In this document: one piece after another, positions 14,801 through 20,169 of the stretch
How positions within the stretch are numbered: position 1 is the first letter of the stretch
Layout: the number at the start of each line of letters is the position of its first letter
NCBI GenBank assembly: GCA_023388435.1
Contig: JAEWGG010000030.1
Location: 1-20,169, forward strand
Source: Bacillota bacterium
GTDB lineage: Bacteria; Bacillota; Clostridia; Saccharofermentanales; Fastidiosipilaceae
DNA: 20,169 nt
Reading direction: 5' to 3'
The notes under the pieces: model-generated
Databases searched by the model: none
What the model saw: the letters and a program-made list of their open reading frames with translations, nothing else
Told to the model about the DNA's origin: nothing
Program-made: the position numbers and the translations under genes

Positions 14801-16871
14801 GAGGAGGGCCTGGCGCCCAGTAATTGCCATACTCCTGGAACTGCACGTCCTGGGCCTCCAGGTCGGACATCGGGGCCCAGCCCTCCGCTCGGAGGCTGCC
14901 CTCTCCCAATTCTGTAGCCAGGAAGCAGACCTCTGCCTGGGGGCCCCAGGGCCTCCCCAGATAACCAGCCTCCCAGTTCTGGGTCCCAGCCTCAATGCGG
15001 CAGCCACGGAAGACGTAGCGTCCGCGACTGGCTGTGATGTAGCCAGGCTTGGTTTCCGTCGAATAGCCGACCCAGACCAGCTGGCACTGGTCGAAGAGGG
15101 CCCTCGTCCCCGTGTTGCCAAAGATATAGTCCGTCTGCCCCTCGATGCGGCAGTTACGGAAATAGCTGCGGGCCGAGCCCGTGTAGAGGCTGTCCTGGCT
15201 GCTCGTTATACGGCAGTCATAGAAAGCCGCCCGGTCACCCTCGCAGGCCAGGGCGGCCGCCCGCTCCGTGGCCTGGAGGCTCCGCACGTCCTGCTGCTCG
15301 CTGCGGCGCTCCTCAAGGCTGTCTGAGATCCCCTGCCCATATTCTTCAGCGCTGCCCAATTCTACTCCGTCCGCCAGCTCAGCCGACGTAAGCTCCTGGT
15401 TAAAACTGTTGCGAAAGTGTATGCCGCGAGCGATAAAATCCCGGGCCTCAGGTAAGATGCGGCAGGCCGCTCCCCAGCGGGCCGCATAGCCCTTTTGATA
15501 GCGATCCTGGGCGGCTTTGAGGCTGTAGTAACCGTCCTCACCAATGGAATAGTACTTGTAACCAATACCGTAATACCAGCTGATCTCTGGCTGGGCTCCA
15601 GGGGCTGCCTCCAGGCTGATTTCAGGCAGATCCACGAGGACCTGCTCCTCAAAGCGCTGGTTAGCCAGAACCAGGCGCACCCGCTGGCCAGGCTGACGCT
15701 CCATGGCCCGCACTGCCTCCAGGGCCTCTCTCAGACTTGGATAATCCCCATTGGCCCCCACCTGTAGCTCAGGCCGATAGCCGTGGGGGTAGTCTGGTCC
15801 GGGTCCATAAAAATGCACGTCGTTGTCCACTGGCTCAGCCCCCAGGCCGCGCAGTGCCACGTGGTCGTAGACGCTGTAGTCTCCTGCGGAGACCTGAGCC
15901 TGGGCCGTATAGTCCCCATTCGGCAGGTCCAGCCAGTAGCGGCCTCCTTCTATCTGGGCCCTATAGCTTCTGCCCGCCGCATCGTGGAAGCTGAGCGCCT
16001 CTGGCAGGACCCCCTCAGGAAGGCCGCGAATGGCGCCCTGCACCCGATGTGAAGGGGCCTGCACGATGCGTAGTCGAATGAGTTCTGGAAGCTGCCCGCG
16101 CAGATCCAGGTCCTCCCCCTCCAGATAGAGACCCGGGTCATCGATGGCAAACTTGTAGCGGTAACCGGTCTCCAGTTCCAGCAGGTCCACCACGGCCGCC
16201 ACGTCCTGGATGGCCCCCGTATCCAGATTCCGCAGACTGAGCGTGGCGGAAGTCAGCAGTTCACGACCCTCAAGCTCCAAGCGAATTTTCGTTTTTTGCT
16301 TCGGAGGGGCAAAAACAAAACCTGCAAACTGGTACTTTGAACCCTGGGCAAAAAAGCTGTAGCTAAGTCCCTTTTTAACCGCCACAGTCACTGGTCCATC
16401 CCGCAGCTCCGAGCTCGTGTAGATGACACGCTCCTCCCCTTCTCCAGCCTCGACCACATAGAAGGGCTTGCCAGGTCCATTGATACCATAGCAGCTGAGC
16501 GTGCCGTCCGCTGGAGCCTGAACCCGTATGGCCGCCCCCTGTTCTGGGGCCCGTCCATTGGGGTTCTGGCCATTTTGCAACTTGGGATTCATTGTGCCCT
16601 GAACGGTATAGTAGGTCTCAGACTCAACGACAAGACGGTTTGTCTTGGGCCCCATATCGCTCAGGGCCCAGACTGGATATCTGCCCTGCTGTCCGGATCG
16701 CAGCCCCGTCTTCCCATCCCTATTGAACCAGAGGACGAAGCCGCTGGCCAGGTCCTGGTCTTCAGCGACTAGCGCCCTTTCGCCTGGGCTCAGACCAAGG
16801 CTGCCCAGCAGGACGATCCCGCCCAGGATAGCCGAACTCAAGCGCCTCAGGAGACTACGTCTGTTTCGCAT
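11805..16871 (-). CDS. Surface-anchored two-domain pectinase: CE8 pectin methylesterase plus PL9-type pectate lyase
   Basis: 1688 residues. A basic N-terminus and hydrophobic core (about 5-27), with possible cleavage near ALVA-ED (33-38), form a signal peptide. Residues about 370-730 are a CE8 pectinesterase: QDSLYTG (559-565), EGQTDYIFG (577-585, with catalytic Asp pair 560 and 581) and YLGRPW (637-642). About 755-1010 looks like a beta-sandwich (ConA/laminin-G-like). About 1120-1570 is a right-handed beta-helix of the PL9 type, with DADGFAAK (1292-1299), NADDGWDLF (1316-1324) and NGFKLGG (1412-1418) with its probable catalytic Lys. A Thr/Gln/Pro/Glu-rich spacer precedes LPRTG (1644-1648), a hydrophobic segment and seven arginines: a sortase signal. 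De-esterification would prepare pectin for the lyase. ATG 16871 follows AAGGAG; a 20-codon upstream extension lacks a site. Confidence 0.93.
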   Translation of the reverse strand: MRNRRSLLRRLSSAILGGIVLLGSLGLSPGERALVAEDQDLASGFVLWFNRDGKTGLRSGQQGRYPVWALSDMGPKTNRLVVESETYYTVQGTMNPKLQNGQNPNGRAPEQGAAIRVQAPADGTLSCYGINGPGKPFYVVEAGEGEERVIYTSSELRDGPVTVAVKKGLSYSFFAQGSKYQFAGFVFAPPKQKTKIRLELEGRELLTSATLSLRNLDTGAIQDVAAVVDLLELETGYRYKFAIDDPGLYLEGEDLDLRGQLPELIRLRIVQAPSHRVQGAIRGLPEGVLPEALSFHDAAGRSYRAQIEGGRYWLDLPNGDYTAQAQVSAGDYSVYDHVALRGLGAEPVDNDVHFYGPGPDYPHGYRPELQVGANGDYPSLREALEAVRAMERQPGQRVRLVLANQRFEEQVLVDLPEISLEAAPGAQPEISWYYGIGYKYYSIGEDGYYSLKAAQDRYQKGYAARWGAACRILPEARDFIARGIHFRNSFNQELTSAELADGVELGSAEEYGQGISDSLEERRSEQQDVRSLQATERAAALACEGDRAAFYDCRITSSQDSLYTGSARSYFRNCRIEGQTDYIFGNTGTRALFDQCQLVWVGYSTETKPGYITASRGRYVFRGCRIEAGTQNWEAGYLGRPWGPQAEVCFLATELGEGSLRAEGWAPMSDLEAQDVQFQEYGNYWAPGPPQKERYYYSNLARSRADFRLSQDLAQRLAGPAVSGEVFGDWSPQALVPRFSLEGLEDWPVEGEEQVWQFRYFGPSTGAETNRCEAPDSIAGTVRLYSCTYDEQSGAIQKKGGKFVSDAPADGLSFYYTEIDPSRQNFRLQADVHLDYLNPKPDGQEGFALLCRDSLRGSGSFLSNSVATIGSKLPYGEGEEKKEIKDLVGLRNFRGVADPEDMAKNQLGVLRQGFNPDFARLEQGRSYRLRLEKRADAYVSSLLDPETGSVLASALDYIAAKDSGVQKIQDYRDLADPLAQQEPERAYLGLAVARGVNASFSNIQLEIQPFKPEDWKPQPDHRIPVSYEILSPTSSGRADYQLQFRANADGQLSLREAAGQPQEYRVKAGEICSLPQNLKLGENTFHLRFIPDQNYRPGPHEVLADYSAWERDWTVTYRVLGDGQGRVHVRPDGRSENSAVSYAQAVDLPTALSFAAPGQRLLLQPGSYNCSGKKLVIPRGISGEETAPIQLMADPELGGYAVLDFGKTGQGLTVWGDWWEIQNLAVTRTADGYKGLQLAGHHNLLDRCVFFNNGSTGCQISGSSQEARETWPSHNLVRNCTSMNNADRAMEDADGFAAKLTTGEGNVFTACIAAYNADDGWDLFAKAGTGSIGAVTIRDSLCYRNGYLLVGPRAKVPEQFRERRWDEVPSPRSEDRELELELADFLLSPEGDLRPSGRLGAELRLLVAGNGNGFKLGGTNLPGGHQIVNSISYENKAKGFDANSCPDIQVQDCTAYNNGSYNLALYTNNKQAQTAYRLGGLLSFRKLGPGVENIGEQIQLQGQDLDSLLGTTNYCWDEAGQCSRNSQGDQLQAEDFQSLDTRLRPSRRADGSIDMQGLLLLRAGAVDREAGARGAFWLRAEEPEQPRPTEQPQPTEQPSQVEPSQVEPSAPTETGRTEDVVLQPQPGLGQPSKTGQSFARPSALPRTGEAESGFPAGLSLGLALLAGQLARRRRRRRVDSLADQTGGV
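12046..12075. repeat. Tandem 15-bp repeat in the pectinase cell-wall spacer
   Basis: CTGGGCTCCACCTGG occurs twice back to back and encodes the repeated SQVEP of the spacer before LPRTG. Directly beside it (about 12076-12122) a degenerate 18-bp repeat encodes PTEQPQ units. Such spacer repeats change copy number easily. Confidence 0.8.
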
Positions 16872-17052
16872 GCTTCCCACTCCTTCCACCGTGGCCCAGA
16901 GGCCTGCACAAGCTGATGTAAGCGTATACATAGTACGGCAAAAGTCCCGCCTTGCGGCCCTTCCAGCTCCACAATCTCCATAAGCCCTAAAAATGGTAGC
17001 CCAAAACCGTCACTTCGCACAAAGCACGGTAGGAACTGCCAGCCCAAAAGCT

Positions 17053-17085
17053 AAAAAAGGCCGTCCCCACAGCGTGGGGGCGGCC
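17053..17085 (-). terminator. Rho-independent terminator of apt
   Basis: GTGGGGGCGGCC (17085-17074 side) pairs with GGCCGTCCCCAC (17059-17070) around an AGC loop, and on the minus strand is followed by TTTTTT (17058-17053). It lies 32 bp after the apt stop codon and separates apt from the pectinase gene. Confidence 0.92.
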
Positions 17086-17117
17086 CTGTACACGATTCTC
17101 TCTCGCAGCAGCCCTAT

Positions 17118-17645
17118 TTAGAGCTGGTTTTCCTCAATCTTACAGATCGACTCAACCGGATAGTCCTTCAGCATCTCCCGGCCCTTAAGATTCAAGAGCT
17201 CGATGAAGAAGAGATTGGCCACAACCTTGCCGCCCAGCCTCTCCACCAGTTCACAGCTGGCCTTGGCCGTACCGCCCGTGGCCAGGAGGTCGTCAATGAC
17301 CAGCACCCGATCCCCAGGCTTGATGGCGTCCTTATGCATCTCCAGGCGGTCTTGCCCATACTCCAGGTCATAGCTGATGGACACCGTCTCCGCGGGCAGC
17401 TTACCATTCTTGCGGATAGGCACAAAGCCGCAGTTGCAGGCGTAGGCGACGGGGGCACCCATAATGAAGCCTCGCGACTCCGAGCCGACGATCACATTAA
17501 AATCATACTGGGAGACAGCTTCGACCATCTGCTGAATCGCCTCTCGGAAGTAGACCGGATCCTTCAGAACCGTTGTGATGTCGATAAAGTCGATACCCTC
17601 ATGAGGGAAATGGTGCACGTGACGCAGCTTCTCTTCTAGATTCAT
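17118..17645 (-). CDS. apt: Adenine phosphoribosyltransferase
   Basis: 175 residues, standard length. Converts adenine and PRPP to AMP and pyrophosphate (purine salvage, cytoplasm). The PRPP-binding motif VLVIDDLLATGGT is at 114-126; IVGSESRGF (52-60) and the flexible loop KNGKLPAETVSISYDLEYG (79-97) are also typical of Apt. ATG 17645-17643 is preceded by AGAGGT at 7 nt. It is transcribed alone, with a terminator right after it. A TATACT -10 box (17723-17718, minus strand) lies about 73 bp upstream but its -35 is poor; this box lies beside the tRNA-Ser promoter on the other strand, so the two transcripts diverge from a shared region. Confidence 0.97.
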   Translation of the reverse strand: MNLEEKLRHVHHFPHEGIDFIDITTVLKDPVYFREAIQQMVEAVSQYDFNVIVGSESRGFIMGAPVAYACNCGFVPIRKNGKLPAETVSISYDLEYGQDRLEMHKDAIKPGDRVLVIDDLLATGGTAKASCELVERLGGKVVANLFFIELLNLKGREMLKDYPVESICKIEENQL

Positions 17646-17717
17646 AAATGACCTCTGTTCCTATCTGCTCTGTCAGCTCTCCCCAGGGAAAGCTCCGCTC
17701 CACTCGAAAGCCTGCAT

Positions 17718-17723
17718 AGTATA
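17718..17723 (-). promoter_or_regulatory. Candidate -10 box of apt
   Basis: TATACT on the minus strand is a five-of-six match to TATAAT. The -35 region (about 17741-17746) is weak. It sits between apt and the divergent tRNA promoter. Confidence 0.35.
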
Positions 17724-17729
17724 CCTCAT

Positions 17730-17759
17730 TTGACGAACTTATAACAGGCGGGATATAAT
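17730..17759 (+). promoter_or_regulatory. Promoter of tRNA-Ser
   Basis: TTGACG (17730-17735) and a perfect TATAAT (17754-17759) are spaced by 18 bp, 18 bp before the mature 5' end of the tRNA. This is the strongest promoter match in the window, as expected for a stable RNA gene. Confidence 0.8.
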
Positions 17760-17777
17760 ACCGTAGTCTTTTGACTA

Positions 17778-17868
17778 GGAAGAGTAGCGAAGTGGCCGTA
17801 ACGCGCCGCACTCGAAATGCGGTTGTCCAGCAATGGGCACGCGGGTTCGAATCCCGCCTCTTCCGCCA
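17778..17868 (+). tRNA. tRNA-Ser (anticodon CGA)
   Basis: 91 nt. Acceptor GGAAGAG pairs with CTCTTCC, followed by discriminator G and an encoded CCA (17866-17868). Anticodon stem CCGCA/TGCGG encloses CTCGAAA, giving anticodon CGA, which reads UCG. A long variable arm (TTGTCCAGCAATGGGCAC) marks a class II tRNA and, with the anticodon, serine. The T arm is GCGGGTTCGAATCCCGC. It has its own promoter and terminator and borders the AT-rich segment with the tyrosine recombinase, a common integration neighbourhood. Confidence 0.97.
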
Positions 17869-17872
17869 TGAG

Positions 17873-17907
17873 AATCCAGAATCCCTGATGGGTTTCTGGA
17901 TTTTTTT
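17873..17907 (+). terminator. Rho-independent terminator of tRNA-Ser
   Basis: AATCCAGAATCCC (17873-17885) pairs with GGGTTTCTGGATT (17890-17902) with one mismatch and a TGAT loop, followed by a run of T up to 17907. It begins 5 nt after the CCA. Confidence 0.92.
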
Positions 17908-18095
17908 CGTTTTGTGCCGACCACTGGTGAATTCGCCGCTTCTGGGAGGAAGGTTTCGCTCAGACCTCTGTTCTCCTGGGACTTTCTGCCCTCCCCCGCT
18001 CGAATTGCTGGTCAGAGTGCTTGGAGATTCGGAGAGGGGGAAATGCTCAAGCAGTTGTGAAAGAAATTTTCACCTATCCAAAGCGAGAAGCACAC
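17908..18095. other. Intergenic segment between the tRNA terminator and the recombinase
   Basis: No gene is supported. It holds an imperfect inverted repeat (AGTGCTTG at 18016 and GCTCAAGCAGT at 18045-18055) and a small GTGAAA-N5-TTTCAC hairpin (18057-18073) just past the recombinase stop. These could be recombinase arm sites or simply end structures; no second copy of the tRNA 3' end (an attachment-site duplicate) was seen in the window. Confidence 0.4.
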
Positions 18096-19043
18096 TTATA
18101 GTAAGTCGTTAAGAAGGTTCATGCACTTCACCTTCTGCTGAAGATTCGCGCTTCCATAGACATTTAGTGTGAATGATACATTTTTATGCCCGAGAATTTC
18201 AGAGAGTGATTTTATGTCAAACTCTGGTATTTCAATCGCCCGCACCGCGAAGGTATGTCGCATCTCATGGAATTTGACCTTTTGCAGTCCCTTTCGCTTT
18301 AGAAATCGAGCGAAAAACTGTCGGTATGTGCGCGGCTCAGTCGGCTTCAGTTTCCCAGTCAGAAAGTAATGCTTTGGATTTTCCGTGTAAAACTTCTTGA
18401 TAATATTCATAAGCAGTGATGGGACAGGAATGACCCTAGCAGAGGTCTTTGTCTTTGGTGGCCCTATATGGAGATAGGATGTTCCTTTTCTCTTATCATA
18501 GATGCGTTGAACGGTTTTGTTGATATTGATGGTCTTGTCTATCAGAGAAATATCCTGCATCTGAAGTCCACAAAGTTCACCAATTCGAAGTCCTGTAAAC
18601 AACGCTATTAAAATACCTGCGGTTTTTCGATTCAAATTCATATAAATACATTGAATAAGGGCTTGTTCCTGATCTTTTGACAATGAATTGACTTTCTTTA
18701 TTCCCAGTTCCTTCGGGTATTCAATCAAGTCCCAATTCAGCAAGGGGATCATCCGCTCTTTGTAAGCAAACTCCATCGCAAGCCTAAGGACGAGGATGAT
18801 GTCCCGTATGGTCTTTACGGTTAGTCCTCCCGTTTTATCCAAGCGACCTGCGTTATGAAGATACGAAATGTAGTTTTGAATGTCCGTTTCCGTAATGCTC
18901 CCAATTTTTCGTTTGCCAAAGTACGGTATCAGATGATTTTCCGCAATGAGCGTGAAGCCAGCATGTGTTGATGGCGTAATCATGGGCTTCTTCTGGCTAA
19001 GCCACGTGTTCAACAAGGTCTTGAATTGTACATTTTTAGTCAT
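18096..19043 (-). CDS. Tyrosine recombinase / phage-type integrase
   Basis: 315 residues. An N-terminal SAM-like core-binding domain (about 5-100) is followed by the catalytic domain with all key residues: Arg153 in FTGLRIGEL, a lysine in the PPKTKTSARVIPV turn (about 197-199), HEMRH (His259, Arg262), His286 in LGHKNVSF and the nucleophile Tyr296 in LNVYG. It breaks and rejoins DNA at specific sites. Start chosen at ATG 19043-19041 because GGAGGTGAT lies at ideal spacing; a five-codon extension is possible. Codon use is AT-rich, unlike the core genome. It lies 38 bp from a divergent hsdS sequence, the usual neighbour of recombinases that invert hsdS cassettes; an alternative is a plain tRNA-linked element integrase. 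Confidence 0.93.
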   Translation of the reverse strand: MTKNVQFKTLLNTWLSQKKPMITPSTHAGFTLIAENHLIPYFGKRKIGSITETDIQNYISYLHNAGRLDKTGGLTVKTIRDIILVLRLAMEFAYKERMIPLLNWDLIEYPKELGIKKVNSLSKDQEQALIQCIYMNLNRKTAGILIALFTGLRIGELCGLQMQDISLIDKTININKTVQRIYDKRKGTSYLHIGPPKTKTSARVIPVPSLLMNIIKKFYTENPKHYFLTGKLKPTEPRTYRQFFARFLKRKGLQKVKFHEMRHTFAVRAIEIPEFDIKSLSEILGHKNVSFTLNVYGSANLQQKVKCMNLLNDLL

Positions 19044-19074
19044 TTTTATCACCTCCACGAATATTATCGAATGA

Positions 19075-19981
19075 GGTGAAAATGAGGTATTATCCTCCTC
19101 AAGTAACGGTCTTGAGAAGTCGCCGAAACTGCGGTTTCCGGGGTTTGAGGGGGCGTGGGAAAGTTCTACTCTTTCACAATTATTTGACTATGAAAGACCA
19201 GACAAGTATATTGTTTCGTCCGAAAACTATGCAGCAAATGGGAATATACCTGTTTTGACAGCAAATCAATCCTTTATTCTGGGATATACGGACGATGCAG
19301 ATGGAATATACCAGAAGGGAGAGGTAATCGTATTTGATGATTTCACCTGTGATATAAAATATGCTAACTTCCCCTTCAAGGTTAAGTCTTCTGCCATTAA
19401 GCTACTTACAGCTCATGAAAATATGCCTATCTACTTTGGTTACAGCTTATTAAGGCATATAAATTATAAGCCAATGGGACACGCACGACATTGGATTTCA
19501 GTTCTGAAATCTTATATGACGAGTATTCCAAGCTTATCTGAGCAGCAAAAAATCTCGGATTTCTTGAGACTGATTGATCAGCGTATAGCTTATCAATCAA
19601 AATATATAGAAACACTCAAGAAGTATAAAAGAGGATTGAATCATAAGCTTCTTTCCGAAATAGATGGACAAAATTATCAGGAGCTTGGAACAGTTTGCTC
19701 CATAGTGGGTGGAGGTACACCAGACACTCTTCATCCCGAATATTGGGAAGGCAATGTAGAGTGGTTTACTCCATCGGAAATAGGAAAAAACAAATATGTT
19801 TTGTCAAGCCTTCGAAAAATTAGTCAGATCGGGCTTTCAAACTCACCAGCAAAATTGCTTCCAGCTGGCACAGTCCTTTTGACTACTCGTGCTACTCTTG
19901 GGGAAATGTCCATAGCAAGAACAGAATGCAGTACGAATCAAGGTTTCCAGTCTCTTATTGCAAATAAAAAGAGAGTTCTAC
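19075..19981 (+). pseudogene. hsdS: Type I restriction-modification specificity subunit (HsdS), lacking a start and cut by an IS
   Basis: A continuous frame reads from 19075: SPKLRFPGFEGAWESSTLSQ is the usual HsdS opening, followed by a first target-recognition domain (about 19160-19510), a central spacer with LSEQQKISDFLRLIDQRIA and ETLKKYKRGLNHKLLS (about 19530-19660), and a second domain that starts QELGTVCSIVGGGTPDT and runs to ECSTNQGFQSL. HsdS chooses the DNA site for a type I methylase/nuclease. Between the upstream stop (19072-19074) and 19254 the frame has no ATG, GTG or TTG; the ATG with a good RBS at 19082 is in another frame. The second domain is cut by an IS3-type end at about 19982. 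No hsdM or hsdR is in the window. It may be a silent donor cassette. Confidence 0.85.
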
Positions 19982-20169
19982 TGAACTGCACCCCAAAACT
20001 TGGACGCGATAAATAGAATCGCTAGCCAGCCTTATGGAGGGCCTGGTCTCGGTACTCGACCGGGGTCAGGCCCTTCAGCTTTACCTGGCGTCTTACGTGG
20101 TTCCAGTGGTGGATGTAGGCTTCCAGATCAGCCTTGAATCTTTCAAATGTCTCCCAGTCTCGACCTCGG
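19982..20169 (-). mobile_element. IS3-family insertion sequence, right end (partial)
   Basis: TGAACTGCACCCCAAAACTT at 19982 begins with the TG expected of IS3-family termini and resembles terminal repeats seen in Firmicutes IS3 elements. The transposase frame ends 40 bp inside it, in the normal arrangement for the end downstream of orfB. The element leaves the window at the right edge. Its GC-rich coding differs from the AT-rich hsdS it interrupts and is closer to the host core. Confidence 0.8.
20022..20169 (-). CDS. IS3-family transposase OrfB, C-terminal end (partial)
   Basis: Reading leftwards from the window edge: DWETFERFKADLEAYIHHWN, then HVRRQVKLKGLTPVEYRDQA, then LHKAG and TAG (20024-20022). 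The YIxxxNxxRxxxKLKGLxPVEYR pattern is the classic end of the DDE integrase-like OrfB of IS3-family (IS150-like) elements. The DDE residues themselves are outside the window. Forty-nine residues are visible. Confidence 0.9.
   Translation of the reverse strand, partial: RGRDWETFERFKADLEAYIHHWNHVRRQVKLKGLTPVEYRDQALHKAG

Noticed and set aside
17771..18112. Plus-strand frame running through tRNA-Ser toward the recombinase
   Set aside because: It begins inside the tRNA and its terminator and has no ribosome binding site or recognised motif.
1..20169. CRISPR array, rRNA gene or replication origin
   Set aside because: No regularly spaced repeats, rRNA-like sequence or DnaA-box cluster was noticed on reading the window.

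Overview
The window reads as a chromosomal segment of a low-to-moderate-complexity Gram-positive bacterium, most likely a GC-rich member of the Bacillota/Clostridia. Reasons: strong AGGAGG-type ribosome binding sites, sigma-A-type promoters, a sortase-type LPRTG surface anchor, a CCA-encoding tRNA, and a conserved housekeeping set (alaS, lepA, apt, nif3-like). Species cannot be named from the sequence alone. Housekeeping genes are GC-rich; both ends of the window (about 1-400 and 17,900-19,981) are clearly AT-richer and look like acquired DNA.

Layout. 1-462: tail of an unidentified gene, a strong 22-bp-arm inverted repeat, then a small four-helix membrane protein (463-846, +). 926-1795 (-): a TraX-family membrane acyltransferase interrupted by one in-frame amber codon. 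1970-4988 (-): alaS followed 7 bp later by a HIT/Hint hydrolase gene; alaS has an extended -10 promoter and an RNA hairpin predicted at the 5' end of its message. 5101-8648 (-): lepA, an alpha/beta hydrolase and yaaA in a tight, overlapping operon. 8899-9903 (+): a second, membrane-anchored paralogue of that hydrolase, diverging from lepA. 9939-10778 (+): a compact NIF3/DUF34 metal-binding protein, convergent through a bidirectional terminator with a MogA/MoaB-like gene (10861-11382, -). 11573-11731 (+): a decayed piece of what looks like a molybdopterin-binding protein. 11805-16871 (-): a 1688-residue surface-anchored protein combining a CE8 pectin methylesterase with a PL9-type pectate lyase. 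17118-17645 (-): apt. 17778-17868 (+): tRNA-Ser(CGA).

Right of the tRNA lies an AT-rich mobile segment: a tyrosine recombinase (18096-19043, -), divergently placed 38 bp from an hsdS specificity-subunit sequence that has no usable in-frame start codon and is cut by an IS3-family element starting at about 19,982. This resembles the recombinase-plus-hsdS cassettes that switch type I restriction specificity by DNA inversion; the window contains no hsdM or hsdR, so the partner locus would have to be farther right.

Functional themes: translation quality and ribosome function (alaS, Hint, lepA, tRNA-Ser), stress and purine salvage (yaaA, apt), pectin degradation at the cell surface, remnants of molybdenum-cofactor metabolism, and a variable DNA-modification specificity module next to a tRNA.
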